Assembly (NCBI RefSeq): GCF_000011485.1
Contig: NC_005071.1
Coordinates: 1,429,347 to 1,493,346, forward strand
DNA from: Prochlorococcus marinus str. MIT 9313
GTDB lineage: Bacteria > Cyanobacteriota > Cyanobacteriia > PCC-6307 > Cyanobiaceae
Direction of reading: 5' to 3'
DNA length: 64,000 nt
In this document: positions 46,593 through 55,290 of the stretch, in pieces
Layout of the letters: every line of letters begins with the position of its first letter
Position numbering within the stretch: the first letter of the stretch is position 1
Notes under the pieces: model-generated
Told to the model about the DNA's origin: nothing
What the model saw: only the letters and a program-made list of their open reading frames with translations
Databases searched by the model: none
Position numbers and translations under genes: made by a program

Positions 46593-46853
46593 TTAGTTCC
46601 TGTATTTGTTATCTGGGCTGACGGGGTTAACCACCTTGGTATCACAGGTGAAGCCTCCATCTGCGTTGGCAGTGCAGTTCTCTGCATCAATGCTGGTCTG
46701 TTCATTCACCAGCGGCTGGTTGCTCTTGCGCCGGAAGTACACCTCACTCTCTTGAGACTGTGAAACCAATTGCTCTGAATGATTGCTGCATGCCATCGCA
46801 GGGGTGCACATCAGAACTGCTGCCGCTGCAGCGGTTGTCAACGAGCGAACCAT
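46593..46853 (-). CDS. Small secreted protein (86 residues)
   Basis: Signal peptide SLTTAAAAAVLMCTPAMACS. The mature part has a cysteine pair (ENCTANADGGFTCDT) that could form a disulfide and is otherwise polar. No family recognised. It leads the two-gene unit with the 68-residue membrane protein. Confidence 0.58.
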   Translation of the reverse strand: MVRSLTTAAAAAVLMCTPAMACSNHSEQLVSQSQESEVYFRRKSNQPLVNEQTSIDAENCTANADGGFTCDTKVVNPVSPDNKYRN

Positions 46854-47005
46854 GTCTTGGTGATTGCGTCAGGCGCAGCCTAGTGACGATTCAACGCAGA
46901 CGGAAAGGGGGCACAGTGTCAATTTGGTCAGACAAAAAAACCAGAATCCTGTTAAAGGTCGTGACCAAACCGGCTGCCCCTTTATTAACGGTGGAGTGCA
47001 CCCCC

Positions 47006-47206
47006 CTAATCGGTACGCATCTCAGGGAAACAGCTGGTAATTCGGATCAGTTCCCTTACTTGCTCTTGATCGTATGAAGACAAGGTTGTCCCAGGTACCC
47101 CACTGCCTTCTACTAGCCCTGCCGCTTTCATTTTTTTCCTGATCAGAGCTTTCCTCTCAGAACTCGTCATTGCTTTGAAGCGTGCTCTTCTCTCTTGTTT
47201 ACCCAT
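47006..47206 (-). CDS. Small basic hypothetical protein
   Basis: A 66-residue frame, strongly basic at its start (MGKQERRARFKAMTSSERKA, then LIRKKMKAAGLVEG) with a polar end. Helical by composition. No known family; low to moderate support. Confidence 0.4.
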   Translation of the reverse strand: MGKQERRARFKAMTSSERKALIRKKMKAAGLVEGSGVPGTTLSSYDQEQVRELIRITSCFPEMRTD

Positions 47207-47407
47207 AGGGTGTAGACCTCAGTAGTGATGGGAGACAGGTCTTCTCTCTGTATAGGTGGCATTCAAATCGAAAGGCGTCTCCTTCAGGCATCCCACACCA
47301 AGCCAGTACCCCCGATAACGAATCGAGCGGGTAAGGGCTGGATTCAGCAGACAGAAGGCAATTGCATTGCTATATCTAGAAGTGCTGTTTAAGCATGAGT
47401 GAGCTGG

Positions 47408-47557
47408 ATGATTCTCCACTACATTCTTTTTGATATCCCTCCTTTCTTTTGGAACGTTCTTCTTGCAGGCTCAATAGTGTTATTTGGTGCAACGTGTTCC
47501 CGCATCCTGTATGTGAAGACAGCACACCTCTACCCACCAAAAAAACAAAGGGCTTAA
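47408..47557 (+). CDS. Very small membrane protein (49 residues)
   Basis: An ATG frame reading MILHYILFDIPPFFWNVLLA, then GSIVLFGATCSRILYVKTAH and LYPPKKQRA. One clear helix followed by a basic C-terminus, in line with the positive-inside rule. GAG occurs upstream. It is not part of any longer frame. Confidence 0.45.
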   Translation: MILHYILFDIPPFFWNVLLAGSIVLFGATCSRILYVKTAHLYPPKKQRA

Positions 47558-47750
47558 AGCCATTAGAAGAGTAATCGCTGAATACTAAAGTGGGTTGATG
47601 CCTAGATCAGGCTTAGCAGCCCACTGCAGCAAAACGAATTTCAAGAAAACACACTATAGAAGTTCCTTAGACTCAACGTTTTGCTTATACGCTGGTGTTC
47701 AAAACACATAGAGGACTGTTGCCGGACCTCCTAAGTCACTTTTAACAAGA

Positions 47751-49454
47751 ATGTCGCATCCATCTGAATCATCTGCTGCTCCCTGCGTAACGACAGTCGA
47801 TGAGTTTGCAAAGCTGGCGGATTATTCTCTGATGGATAGCTTAAATACTGACCCTGATTCCACGGTAGATGGTGATGATCACCTTGCCCGACAAGTTTTT
47901 TCGGGTCATTTCGTACCTGTAACACCCACGCCGCTTAAAAACCCAGAATATGTAACTCATAGCAGCACATTTTTTAATGAACTTGGCTTGAACAACGAGC
48001 TGGCATTTAATGAAAATTTTTGCAAGTTATTTTCAGGGGATCTCTCTGCTACGCGTGAGCCTATGCGACAGGTTGGCTGGGCAACTGGTTATGCACTATC
48101 TATTTATGGCAGAGAATACACCCAACAATGTCCATTTGGCACTGGTAATGGATATGGCGATGGCCGAGCGATATCTGTATTTGAAGGAATCATTAATGGC
48201 AAACGCTGGGAAATGCAATTAAAAGGTGGTGGTCCAACGCCTTACTGCCGTGGTGCCGACGGACGCGCAGTACTACGTTCAAGTGTGCGTGAATTTCTAG
48301 CGCAAGAATATATGCAGGCTTTAGGTGTTCCAACATCGCGTTCGTTAACACTCTATGTTTCTAAATCTGAGACAATCACCCGCCCTTGGTATTCTCAACA
48401 CTCTCAATCCACCGACCCTGATATTTTGGTGGAGAATCCTGTAGCAATTTCAACTCGCGTCGCACCATCCTTTTTGCGAGTTGGTCAACTAGAATTATTT
48501 GCGCGTCGCGCTCGCAGCAATACTCATCCAAGAGCATTAGAAGAGTTGCGCATGATTGTGTCGCATTTAATTGAACGAGAGTACAAAAGTGACATTAATC
48601 AAACCCTTTCTTTTACAGTTCAATTGGTGAAGTTGGCGCGGCTATTTCGTGATCGCCTTACTTTATTGGTAGCAAATTGGCTCCGCATTGGCTACTGCCA
48701 AGGCAATTTCAACAGTGACAATTGCGCCGCGGGTGGCTTCACCCTCGACTATGGACCATTTGGATTTTGTGAAATCTTTGATCCTAAATTTCAGCCTTGG
48801 ACTGGCGGCGGCAAACACTTTTCATACTTCAATCAACCAATCGCGGCGGAAGCAAATTATCATATGTTTTGGAAAGCTTTAAGGCCGCTACTCGAAGAAG
48901 ATGCTAAAGCCCTAAAAGAGTTTGACCAAGTTCGTGATGGCTTTGAACAAGCCATGGATAAACAAATCCAAAAAATGTGGGCAGCCAAGCTTGGCTTGAA
49001 AGAATACAACTCCAATCTATTTGAGGAATTATTGCAATTAATTATCAATTCAAAAGTGGATTACACGATCTTCTTTCGCGAGCTATCTCATATACCAAAT
49101 AATTTATCAGCATTAAAAAAGAGCTTCTACATCCAAACTTCACAACAAATCGATGAGCAATGGAAATCTTGGCTGCAAAGCTGGCGCGACCTCGTGCTTA
49201 ACAAAGGAAGTTCAACGGAGACATCAAAAACCATGAAACTGACTAATCCAAAATATACTTGGCGAGAGTGGTTAATTGCCCCTGCTTATCAGCAAGCCGA
49301 AGAGGGCAACTATTCCTTAGTGAAAGAGCTGCAAGAAGTGCTAAGCCATCCTTATGATGAGCAATCAAAAGAAATAGAAGATAAATATTATCGCCTAAAG
49401 CCTAAGGTATTCTTTAATGCTGGTGGCATATCGCACTATAGCTGTTCATCTTGA
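47751..49454 (+). CDS. selO: SelO-family protein adenylyltransferase (pseudokinase)
   Basis: SelO transfers AMP to Ser, Thr or Tyr of target proteins and is tied to redox stress. The 567-residue sequence has the family's glycine-rich segment ([19 protein letters not shown] in part; classical form KGAGRTPYSR), [13 protein letters not shown], the metal-binding GNFNSDN and [14 protein letters not shown]. It ends CSS: a Cys in the place where eukaryotic SelO has selenocysteine. The gene is AT-rich, isolated, and unlike its neighbours in codon choice, suggesting transfer. It starts ATG 47751. Confidence 0.9.
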   Translation: MSHPSESSAAPCVTTVDEFAKLADYSLMDSLNTDPDSTVDGDDHLARQVFSGHFVPVTPTPLKNPEYVTHSSTFFNELGLNNELAFNENFCKLFSGDLSATREPMRQVGWATGYALSIYGREYTQQCPFGTGNGYGDGRAISVFEGIINGKRWEMQLKGGGPTPYCRGADGRAVLRSSVREFLAQEYMQALGVPTSRSLTLYVSKSETITRPWYSQHSQSTDPDILVENPVAISTRVAPSFLRVGQLELFARRARSNTHPRALEELRMIVSHLIEREYKSDINQTLSFTVQLVKLARLFRDRLTLLVANWLRIGYCQGNFNSDNCAAGGFTLDYGPFGFCEIFDPKFQPWTGGGKHFSYFNQPIAAEANYHMFWKALRPLLEEDAKALKEFDQVRDGFEQAMDKQIQKMWAAKLGLKEYNSNLFEELLQLIINSKVDYTIFFRELSHIPNNLSALKKSFYIQTSQQIDEQWKSWLQSWRDLVLNKGSSTETSKTMKLTNPKYTWREWLIAPAYQQAEEGNYSLVKELQEVLSHPYDEQSKEIEDKYYRLKPKVFFNAGGISHYSCSS

Positions 49455-49638
49455 GGCCAAATACAAACTGAACCATTGGAATAATAAATATTAGCCAAAA
49501 AGCTTTATTCATTAACTCACAAAAGGCAGTGACTTCATTATCAGTGCGCTGATGGATCTCGGCCCAGAATTGAAAGTCTATTCAAGTCATTGATAGGTAG
49601 CCGCCCAAGCAGTAAATGAAATCTACTGATCAGGTGAA

Positions 49639-50160
49639 TCATCTAGCAGTAATGGGGCCAATAACATTGCTATTAGTTCGATTCACATTCCCATCACTTG
49701 TAGAAACAGTCAGGACGGCCATCAGAGAAAGTCCTAGATCGTCGCTTCCAAGCTCATAGGTGGTTTCAGAAGCGTTCGCTACAAGCTGCCAATGTCCGTT
49801 ACCTTTGCGGCGATACCAGTGAATGTGAACCGATTCAATGGCGTCACCATCCAGTATCAGGTCCGCCTTCAGCAGTTCTCCTTCAAGAGCATCTCCTTCC
49901 AAAACAAAACGACTTAAACCCTCGATGTTTTGTTCGACCTGCTCTTCAGACTTTTGATCCTCTGAAATGCGGCCTTCTAAAACATGTATCTGTTCCTGAG
50001 GGGAAGCAGTTAACCCAGGAACGCACTGAAGGCTGCCATTCTCAAGTCTGCATCCGGGCAGCATGCCTTGTGCCTGAGCTCCCTGCCATCCCAGGCTTAA
50101 AACCACCACAGACATAATGGAAACGCAATTTGTGCGAGAGGTGGGGCTCATTGATGCCAA
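49639..50160 (-). CDS. Secreted hypothetical protein with Ig-like C-terminal half
   Basis: A 173-residue protein with a signal peptide (IMSVVVLSLGWQGAQAQG) followed by CRLENGSLQC (a possible disulfide), a coiled-coil-like Glu-rich middle, and a beta-rich end (IHWYRRKGNGHWQLVANAS, YELGSDDLGLSLMAVLTVST) like Ig-type repeats in bacterial surface proteins. No known function. It starts ATG 50160. Confidence 0.6.
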   Translation of the reverse strand: MASMSPTSRTNCVSIMSVVVLSLGWQGAQAQGMLPGCRLENGSLQCVPGLTASPQEQIHVLEGRISEDQKSEEQVEQNIEGLSRFVLEGDALEGELLKADLILDGDAIESVHIHWYRRKGNGHWQLVANASETTYELGSDDLGLSLMAVLTVSTSDGNVNRTNSNVIGPITAR

Positions 50161-50619
50161 CTGAATGTCACTTCACGTTGGCAGCCCCAATTCGATGGTC
50201 AATGCCTTCTCATCAACTGATGCCAGATGATTGCCCCGTAACCACATCACACAAGCCACCGCCCTCTGATTGAGCGAAGATCGAAAGCCCAATGCCATCA
50301 CGACTCGTCTGGCGAGGCACTCTTCTTCTTGCTTCTAGTTCTTTCTTGCAGTTACTCACAAGCGTTTTGAAAATCCGGCCAACCTGGTGGCAATTAGAAA
50401 CATCCTTGCCGTGCATAGAAATACCACTGGCGAAAGCGTTTAAAGCACTTGATCGCTCCAGTGAGCGTTGTCAATAACATCAAGGAATTAGAGATCCATT
50501 GACTGAAGCTCTCAACTCATACTTGTCTTAATGCACAACATTGATGTATTGATCAAACTTCCCCTTTCTTAAGGGAGCTGCATAGTCTTAATCGCTTGCA
50601 AAAGCTTAAGGAATCTCGA
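50161..50619. other. Gene-poor stretch with a possible gene remnant
   Basis: No supported gene. A minus-strand frame at 50213-50416 includes FKTLVSNCKKELEARRR, partly like the N-terminal part of the minus-strand frame at 45766. It may be a decayed copy. Confidence 0.4.
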
Positions 50620-50817
50620 TCAGCTCGCCACTGGAGCAGCAATAGGAGTCTTGATCGTCTGCTCTGCTTGAAGATCTCCACCTGGAGACTGCAGCGCGCA
50701 ACCAGTGTTCAGCTCTTCTATGACGCTCCCCTGGCCAAGACAGTCCAAGCAGGTACGAAACCTCAGGTGACTGATGCGTTGAATGCCACTACCTCCGCAG
50801 TTAGGGCAGATCGACAT
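50620..50817 (-). CDS. Small zinc-ribbon protein (DnaJ-like CxxCxGxG)
   Basis: A 65-residue protein with CPNCGGSG near the N-terminus and CLDCLGQGS about 20 residues later, like the zinc-binding repeats of DnaJ-type and BSD2-like proteins. The C-terminus is polar. It starts ATG 50817. It lies before gluQ on the same strand, with about 90 bp between. BSD2-like proteins assist Rubisco assembly in plants, but nothing here shows that role. Confidence 0.7.
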   Translation of the reverse strand: MSICPNCGGSGIQRISHLRFRTCLDCLGQGSVIEELNTGCALQSPGGDLQAEQTIKTPIAAPVAS

Positions 50818-50907
50818 TGATTGTGTGCATTATGTGGCTTTTTATTTTCATACATTTTTGCGCTTGTGATCCCGAAGGCTTCGTTAAGAATTAGAGCCGT
50901 TGCTCCT

Positions 50908-51828
50908 TTAAGGTTTCAGCACGCTTTTCAAAACCCCCTCCTTCTTCTTCAACTCACTCAATAACTCCCCTGCCGTGAGTTCAGCACCAAAAGGAACAAG
51001 GCTCTGGCTAGCAGCCAGCCAGCCCACCACATGAGAAGGCCCCAGTCCCTCGGAACGCAGGCTGTCCAAACCAGCATGTCCCTCGCGCTTGGCCAACTTG
51101 CGGCCTTGGTCATCACACAACAACGGCACGTGGCGATAGATCACAGGCCGCTCTGAAATCGCATTGATCAAAGCGAGCTGTGCATTCATGGCGTCAAGCA
51201 AGTCTTCACCGCGTACCACCTCGCTAATCCCGAGAGTCAGTTCATCAACAACCGTCGCCAAGTGATAAGCGATAAAACCATCAGCGCGCCGCAAAATCAC
51301 ATCCCCACTGGTATGGGAGAACTCTTTGCTCACCCTTAAACGCCAACTGGGCAGCCTGCCCTCATGCCACCCCCAAAACAGCTCCAGATCTCGACACGTG
51401 CCTGGGTAAACCAAGTGCCGCCCAGCTGGTGCTGAGATGTCAGCCAACATTCGCCGGCTACATCGACAGGCATACAACTTCCCCTGACGCCGCAGAGCCG
51501 AGAGGAAAGAGTTGTAAATCCCACGGCGGCGGCTCTGAAACACCACGGGGCCATCCCACTCAAGGCCTAGCCAGTGCAAATCCTGCTGGAGGCTCTCAAC
51601 CGCTCCCACACGATTGCGAGGCTGATCCAGGTCATCCACCCGCAACAGCCAAGCCCCATTAGCCAAGCGCGCTTGCAACCAAGACACCAGAGCAGTGCAC
51701 AGATTGCCCAGGTGTAATGGTCCGGTCGGAGACGGGGCAAACCGGCCCCGATAGCCCTGATTCCTAAGGCGCTGCCCCACTTCCATCTGCTCATACAGAT
51801 GATCAGGCAGTGCAGAGGACTTGGCCAT
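50908..51828 (-). CDS. gluQ: Glutamyl-Q tRNA(Asp) synthetase
   Basis: A 306-residue shortened glutamyl-tRNA synthetase without anticodon-binding domain. GRFAPSPTGPLHLGNL holds the HIGH-like motif (HLGN) and GRKLAKREGH the KMSKS-like motif (KLAKR). Two cysteines in YACRCSRR form the usual zinc site with residues downstream. It glutamylates queuosine in tRNA-Asp. It is directly after hupB on the same strand. Confidence 0.93.
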   Translation of the reverse strand: MAKSSALPDHLYEQMEVGQRLRNQGYRGRFAPSPTGPLHLGNLCTALVSWLQARLANGAWLLRVDDLDQPRNRVGAVESLQQDLHWLGLEWDGPVVFQSRRRGIYNSFLSALRRQGKLYACRCSRRMLADISAPAGRHLVYPGTCRDLELFWGWHEGRLPSWRLRVSKEFSHTSGDVILRRADGFIAYHLATVVDELTLGISEVVRGEDLLDAMNAQLALINAISERPVIYRHVPLLCDDQGRKLAKREGHAGLDSLRSEGLGPSHVVGWLAASQSLVPFGAELTAGELLSELKKKEGVLKSVLKP

Positions 51829-51865
51829 TGAATCAATGGAAGGAGCCCTGGCTCAGTAGGCCCAC

Positions 51866-51893
51866 AAATAAAAGGCGGCCGTGACGACCGCCC
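51866..51893 (-). terminator. Terminator after hupB
   Basis: On the minus strand GGCGGTC (51892-51886) pairs with GGCCGCC (51880-51874) around the loop GTCAC, followed by TTTTATTT. It lies about 25 bp after the hupB stop and separates it from gluQ. Confidence 0.8.
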
Positions 51894-51916
51894 GTCTGCA
51901 AACAAAGGCTAAAAAA

Positions 51917-52192
51917 TCAGCCCTGAACGCGATCTTTGAACATCTTTCCTGCAGTAAAGGCAGGAACACGCTTGGCAGGAATCTTGATCTTCTGCCCTGT
52001 CTTGGGGTTCAGACCCTGACGAGCGGAACGATCACGAGGCTCGAAGGATCCGAAGCCAAGGATGGAGACCTTCTTCCCCTCCACTACAGAATCGATGATG
52101 GTATCGATGGCAGCATCCACCACCAAGGAGACATCTGTTTTCGTTAGCTCAGTGCGGGCTGCGACGAGGTTGACCAGGTCAGCTTTGTTCAT
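51917..52192 (-). CDS. hupB: DNA-binding protein HU
   Basis: A 91-residue histone-like protein: MNKADLVNLVAARTELTKTD at the start, then GFGSFEPRDRSARQGLNPKT and the DNA-wrapping arm KIKIPAKRVPAFTAGKMFKD. The frame extends upstream, but ATG 52192 (MNKADLV) is the family start; the preceding 50 codons overlap a leader region. Confidence 0.96.
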   Translation of the reverse strand: MNKADLVNLVAARTELTKTDVSLVVDAAIDTIIDSVVEGKKVSILGFGSFEPRDRSARQGLNPKTGQKIKIPAKRVPAFTAGKMFKDRVQG

Positions 52193-52351
52193 AGGAAAGG
52201 GGTGATGGTACGGAAACTGTTCAGTGACAGAGCAGAAGACGAAATCCGTCCCTGCTATCCCGATTCGCGCTAATCGTATGGACTCAAGCCGCTGCCGGCA
52301 ACCGAAAGGGACCGTGGCGCAACGCTTTATACGAAAACTGAACAATTTGAT

Positions 52352-53008
52352 TCACTGATTTACCTGCAATTCCCAGGCATCCCATGGGGCCAATTTCTCT
52401 CCTCGGAGGGCCCCAAGGGGAGCACCAGAAGCCAATGCAGGCCTTGAATCTGAAGGAATCCATTGGCGCAATTTTTGCAAGCTTCTGAGCTGGCGAGGCC
52501 AATGAAAAGTCCGCCGATGTGGCAATGGAGCCAATTGAACAAACGCGACAGGAATCAATAAACGGCCACAGAAAAGTACGTTCCAAGGATCAGGAGCAAA
52601 AACCACGCAGCTCCCTGGTGTTGGCCCAGGCGTCCAAAGCAGCCGCAGCCCCGCAGCGGTGGTGTGTTGATCAACAAAGCTGTCCAGCGAAGTCAGCCCA
52701 GGCAGGAGATAAGCCTCCTGCTCCTGCACTAATACAGGCCATCCGAGTGCATCCTGAAACGCACGCACCCTGCCATGCCCCTCTCGACTGGTCAGCAAGA
52801 TCCGGGCCGTGCGCCCCGCGGCGAGCTGTTTTAGAGCCTCAAGAGTGGTTGTCGTTAAAGGCGGGCAGTCGATTAAGACAGGTTCGGGGTCACATCCCAG
52901 CCACCATGCTGTCCCCCCGTCACAGTCTCGATTGGGTGGGAAAACCCAGAGGGGCCCGCTCAGCTGCTCTGGAGGATTGCCCGACTCCAATGCTTGGGAC
53001 AACGTCAT
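52352..53008 (-). CDS. MBL-fold-like protein without the usual metal ligands
   Basis: A 218-residue protein with the outline of the metallo-beta-lactamase fold (GTAWWLGCDPEPVLIDCP, ARILLTSREGHGR in place of HxHxDH, LWTPGPTPGSCVVF, VLFCGRLL). The expected His/Asp ligands are mostly replaced, so metal-dependent hydrolysis is doubtful. Divergent from glgX with 32 bp between starts. A second degenerate MBL protein lies at 41299. Confidence 0.68.
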   Translation of the reverse strand: MTLSQALESGNPPEQLSGPLWVFPPNRDCDGGTAWWLGCDPEPVLIDCPPLTTTTLEALKQLAAGRTARILLTSREGHGRVRAFQDALGWPVLVQEQEAYLLPGLTSLDSFVDQHTTAAGLRLLWTPGPTPGSCVVFAPDPWNVLFCGRLLIPVAFVQLAPLPHRRTFHWPRQLRSLQKLRQWIPSDSRPALASGAPLGALRGEKLAPWDAWELQVNQ

Positions 53009-53040
53009 GACATTGTGAAACGGGCTGAACTTCTTCGCTT

Positions 53041-55155
53041 GTGCCCAATGCTTTCTGCCTCGCCGCAGACACAGCTGTAAGCAAGATGCATCTCGGCACG
53101 CCTTGGCCCCTGGGCAGCACGATCACAACACGAGGCGTCAATTTCTCTGTGGCCGCCCCAACTGCAAAGCGCGTGGAGCTGCTGCTGTTTGCCGATGCAA
53201 ATGCCACGCAGCCAGAACACATCCTCAAGCTCCAGCCTTGCCATCGATCCGGCGACTACTGGCATGTTGAGGTGGAAGGATTGCAAACTGGCTGCTGTTA
53301 TGGCTATCGGATCTTCGGCCCCCACAACCCTGGCAGCGATAGCTTTCACCCCTCCAAGGTGCTGCTTGATCCCTGCACAAGAGCCATCAGTGGCTGGGAC
53401 ATCTATCAAAGAGAACAGGCCAAGGGATCGTCGCCCAATATCCAAGCCTGCCTAAAGGGAGTGGTGTGCGAACGAGAACATTTTGACTTCGCATCCCATC
53501 CACGCCCCAGGACCCCATGGGACCGGAGCGTGATCTACGAACTGCATGTAGGGGGGTTCAGCAGTGGCCCGAAGTCAGAGGTAACACCTCAGCGCCAAGG
53601 CACCTTCCTGGGACTCATTGACAAACTTCCCTATCTGCGAAAACTGGGTATCACGGCCATAGAGCTGCTACCTATTTTTGCTTTCGATCCCTCTGATGCG
53701 CCAACGGGGCGGGACAACTACTGGGGCTACAGCCCTCTGAACTGGTTCACTCCCCATCCCAAATATGTGCATGGTGACGATCCACTGCAGGCTCGCCAAC
53801 AAGTCCGCGAGCTGGTTGCGGCCTGTCATGACGAGGGTATTGAAGTCATCCTTGACGTGGTCTACAACCACACCACAGAAGGCAGCATTGATGGCCCCAC
53901 ACTCAGCTGGCGAGGCTTCAGCGATGCTCTCTATTACCACCAAAACGACAGTGGCGAATACCTGGATGTAAGTGGTTGCGGCAACAGCATCGCCGCCAAT
54001 CGTCCAATCGTGAGGCAGCTGATTCTCGAGTCGATGCGTTGCTGGGCCATCGAACTAGGAGTCGATGGCTTCCGCTTCGATCTAGGGATCGCCCTGAGCC
54101 GAGGCGAAGGCCTAAAGCCGCTCGAACAACCTCCCCTATTTGAAGAGATTGAAGCTGATCCAGAGCTCAGCGATTTAAAACTGTTTAGCGAACCATGGGA
54201 TTGCGGTGGCCTCTATCGACTCAGCGATTTCCCAGCACACCGAATCGGAACATGGAATGGCCATTACCGAGATGACCTACGTGCCTTCTGGAAAGGAGAC
54301 GAAGACAGCGCCTGGAGGATGGGACAACGCCTAAGCGGAAGTGCTGATCTCTACAAAGGTGAGCCAGCTCCGCTGGGACGTTCCCTGAACTTCATCACTG
54401 CACACGATGGCTTCACACTCAATGACCTGGTGAGTTTCAACCGCAAACACAATCTCGCCAATGGAGAGTGCAACCGCGACGGTGAAAATCACAACAACAG
54501 CTGGAACAACGGCATTGAAGGCCCCTGCAGTGACCATGCCGTGCAGGCCCTCCGCCATCGCCAGATGCGCAATCTGATCGCCACCCTGTTGCTTTCAAGA
54601 GGAGTGCCAATGCTTTTGATGGGAGATGAAGTGGGCCGCAGCCAGGGGGGGAACAACAACAGCTGGTGTCAGGACAACCCGCTCGGCTGGATGCTCTGGA
54701 ACCCTGAACAATGCGATATGGATTTGCACCTCTTCGTCAGCAGGCTGCTCATGATTCGCCACCAACTTTCGGAACTCTTCTCTCCCGTCAATCACCCCCC
54801 TGAGGAGATGCCCGTACGTCTGCAGCAGAGTCCAGACGATCTCTGGATGCAATGGCATGGTGTTGAGATCGACAAGCCCGATTGGGGCAGCTGGTCCCAT
54901 ACCATCTGCTACAGCCTGAATCGAGGCTCCAGCGGTGCGGTGATGTGGATGGGCTTCAACGCCTACAGCAAAGCCATGCACTTTGATCTGCCTGAACCGA
55001 CTTCTGCGTGGCACCGCATCCTGGACACAGCACGTCCTAGCCCTGATGACCTACCCGCAAGGCCTAATGCATGGACTTCAGAGGACATTGATCTGCAGAA
55101 CCACAGCATGTTGATCTTGCTGGCAGAGGAATACGCCTCAAAACTCAAGCTCTAA
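53041..55155 (+). CDS. glgX: Glycogen debranching enzyme (GlgX / isoamylase type)
   Basis: Hydrolyses alpha-1,6 branches of glycogen. It has an N-terminal CBM48-like domain (GVNFSVAAPTAKRVELLLF) and a GH13 barrel with DVVYNHTTEG, the nucleophile Asp in GVDGFRFDLG, the acid Glu in KLFSEPWDCGG, and the third catalytic Asp in ITAHDGFTLNDL. It starts GTG 53041; ATG 53086 (MHLGTPWPLG) is the alternative. 704 residues is normal. A tRNA-Gly on the other strand follows. Confidence 0.93.
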   Translation: MPNAFCLAADTAVSKMHLGTPWPLGSTITTRGVNFSVAAPTAKRVELLLFADANATQPEHILKLQPCHRSGDYWHVEVEGLQTGCCYGYRIFGPHNPGSDSFHPSKVLLDPCTRAISGWDIYQREQAKGSSPNIQACLKGVVCEREHFDFASHPRPRTPWDRSVIYELHVGGFSSGPKSEVTPQRQGTFLGLIDKLPYLRKLGITAIELLPIFAFDPSDAPTGRDNYWGYSPLNWFTPHPKYVHGDDPLQARQQVRELVAACHDEGIEVILDVVYNHTTEGSIDGPTLSWRGFSDALYYHQNDSGEYLDVSGCGNSIAANRPIVRQLILESMRCWAIELGVDGFRFDLGIALSRGEGLKPLEQPPLFEEIEADPELSDLKLFSEPWDCGGLYRLSDFPAHRIGTWNGHYRDDLRAFWKGDEDSAWRMGQRLSGSADLYKGEPAPLGRSLNFITAHDGFTLNDLVSFNRKHNLANGECNRDGENHNNSWNNGIEGPCSDHAVQALRHRQMRNLIATLLLSRGVPMLLMGDEVGRSQGGNNNSWCQDNPLGWMLWNPEQCDMDLHLFVSRLLMIRHQLSELFSPVNHPPEEMPVRLQQSPDDLWMQWHGVEIDKPDWGSWSHTICYSLNRGSSGAVMWMGFNAYSKAMHFDLPEPTSAWHRILDTARPSPDDLPARPNAWTSEDIDLQNHSMLILLAEEYASKLKL

Positions 55156-55171
55156 AAGGCAAAATCAAAAA

Positions 55172-55242
55172 AGCGGGCGGCGGGAATCGAACCCGCGTCA
55201 TCAGCTTGGAAGGCTGAGGTCTTACCACTACACAACGCCCGC
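55172..55242 (-). tRNA. tRNA-Gly (anticodon TCC)
   Basis: On the minus strand the acceptor GCGGGCG pairs with CGCCCGC, the D-loop has AGTGGTAA, the anticodon loop is CTTCCAA (TCC) and the T-loop TTCGAAT. 71 bases, no encoded CCA. Directly between glgX and the sugar-transporter gene. Confidence 0.97.
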
Positions 55243-55290
55243 ACTAGTACAGCAGAACCATCACGATAGACGAAGTGGGTCTGCGGTTCA

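Noticed and set aside
47219-47419. 66-codon minus-strand frame
   Set aside because: No motif, no helix and it overlaps the better 47408 frame slightly.
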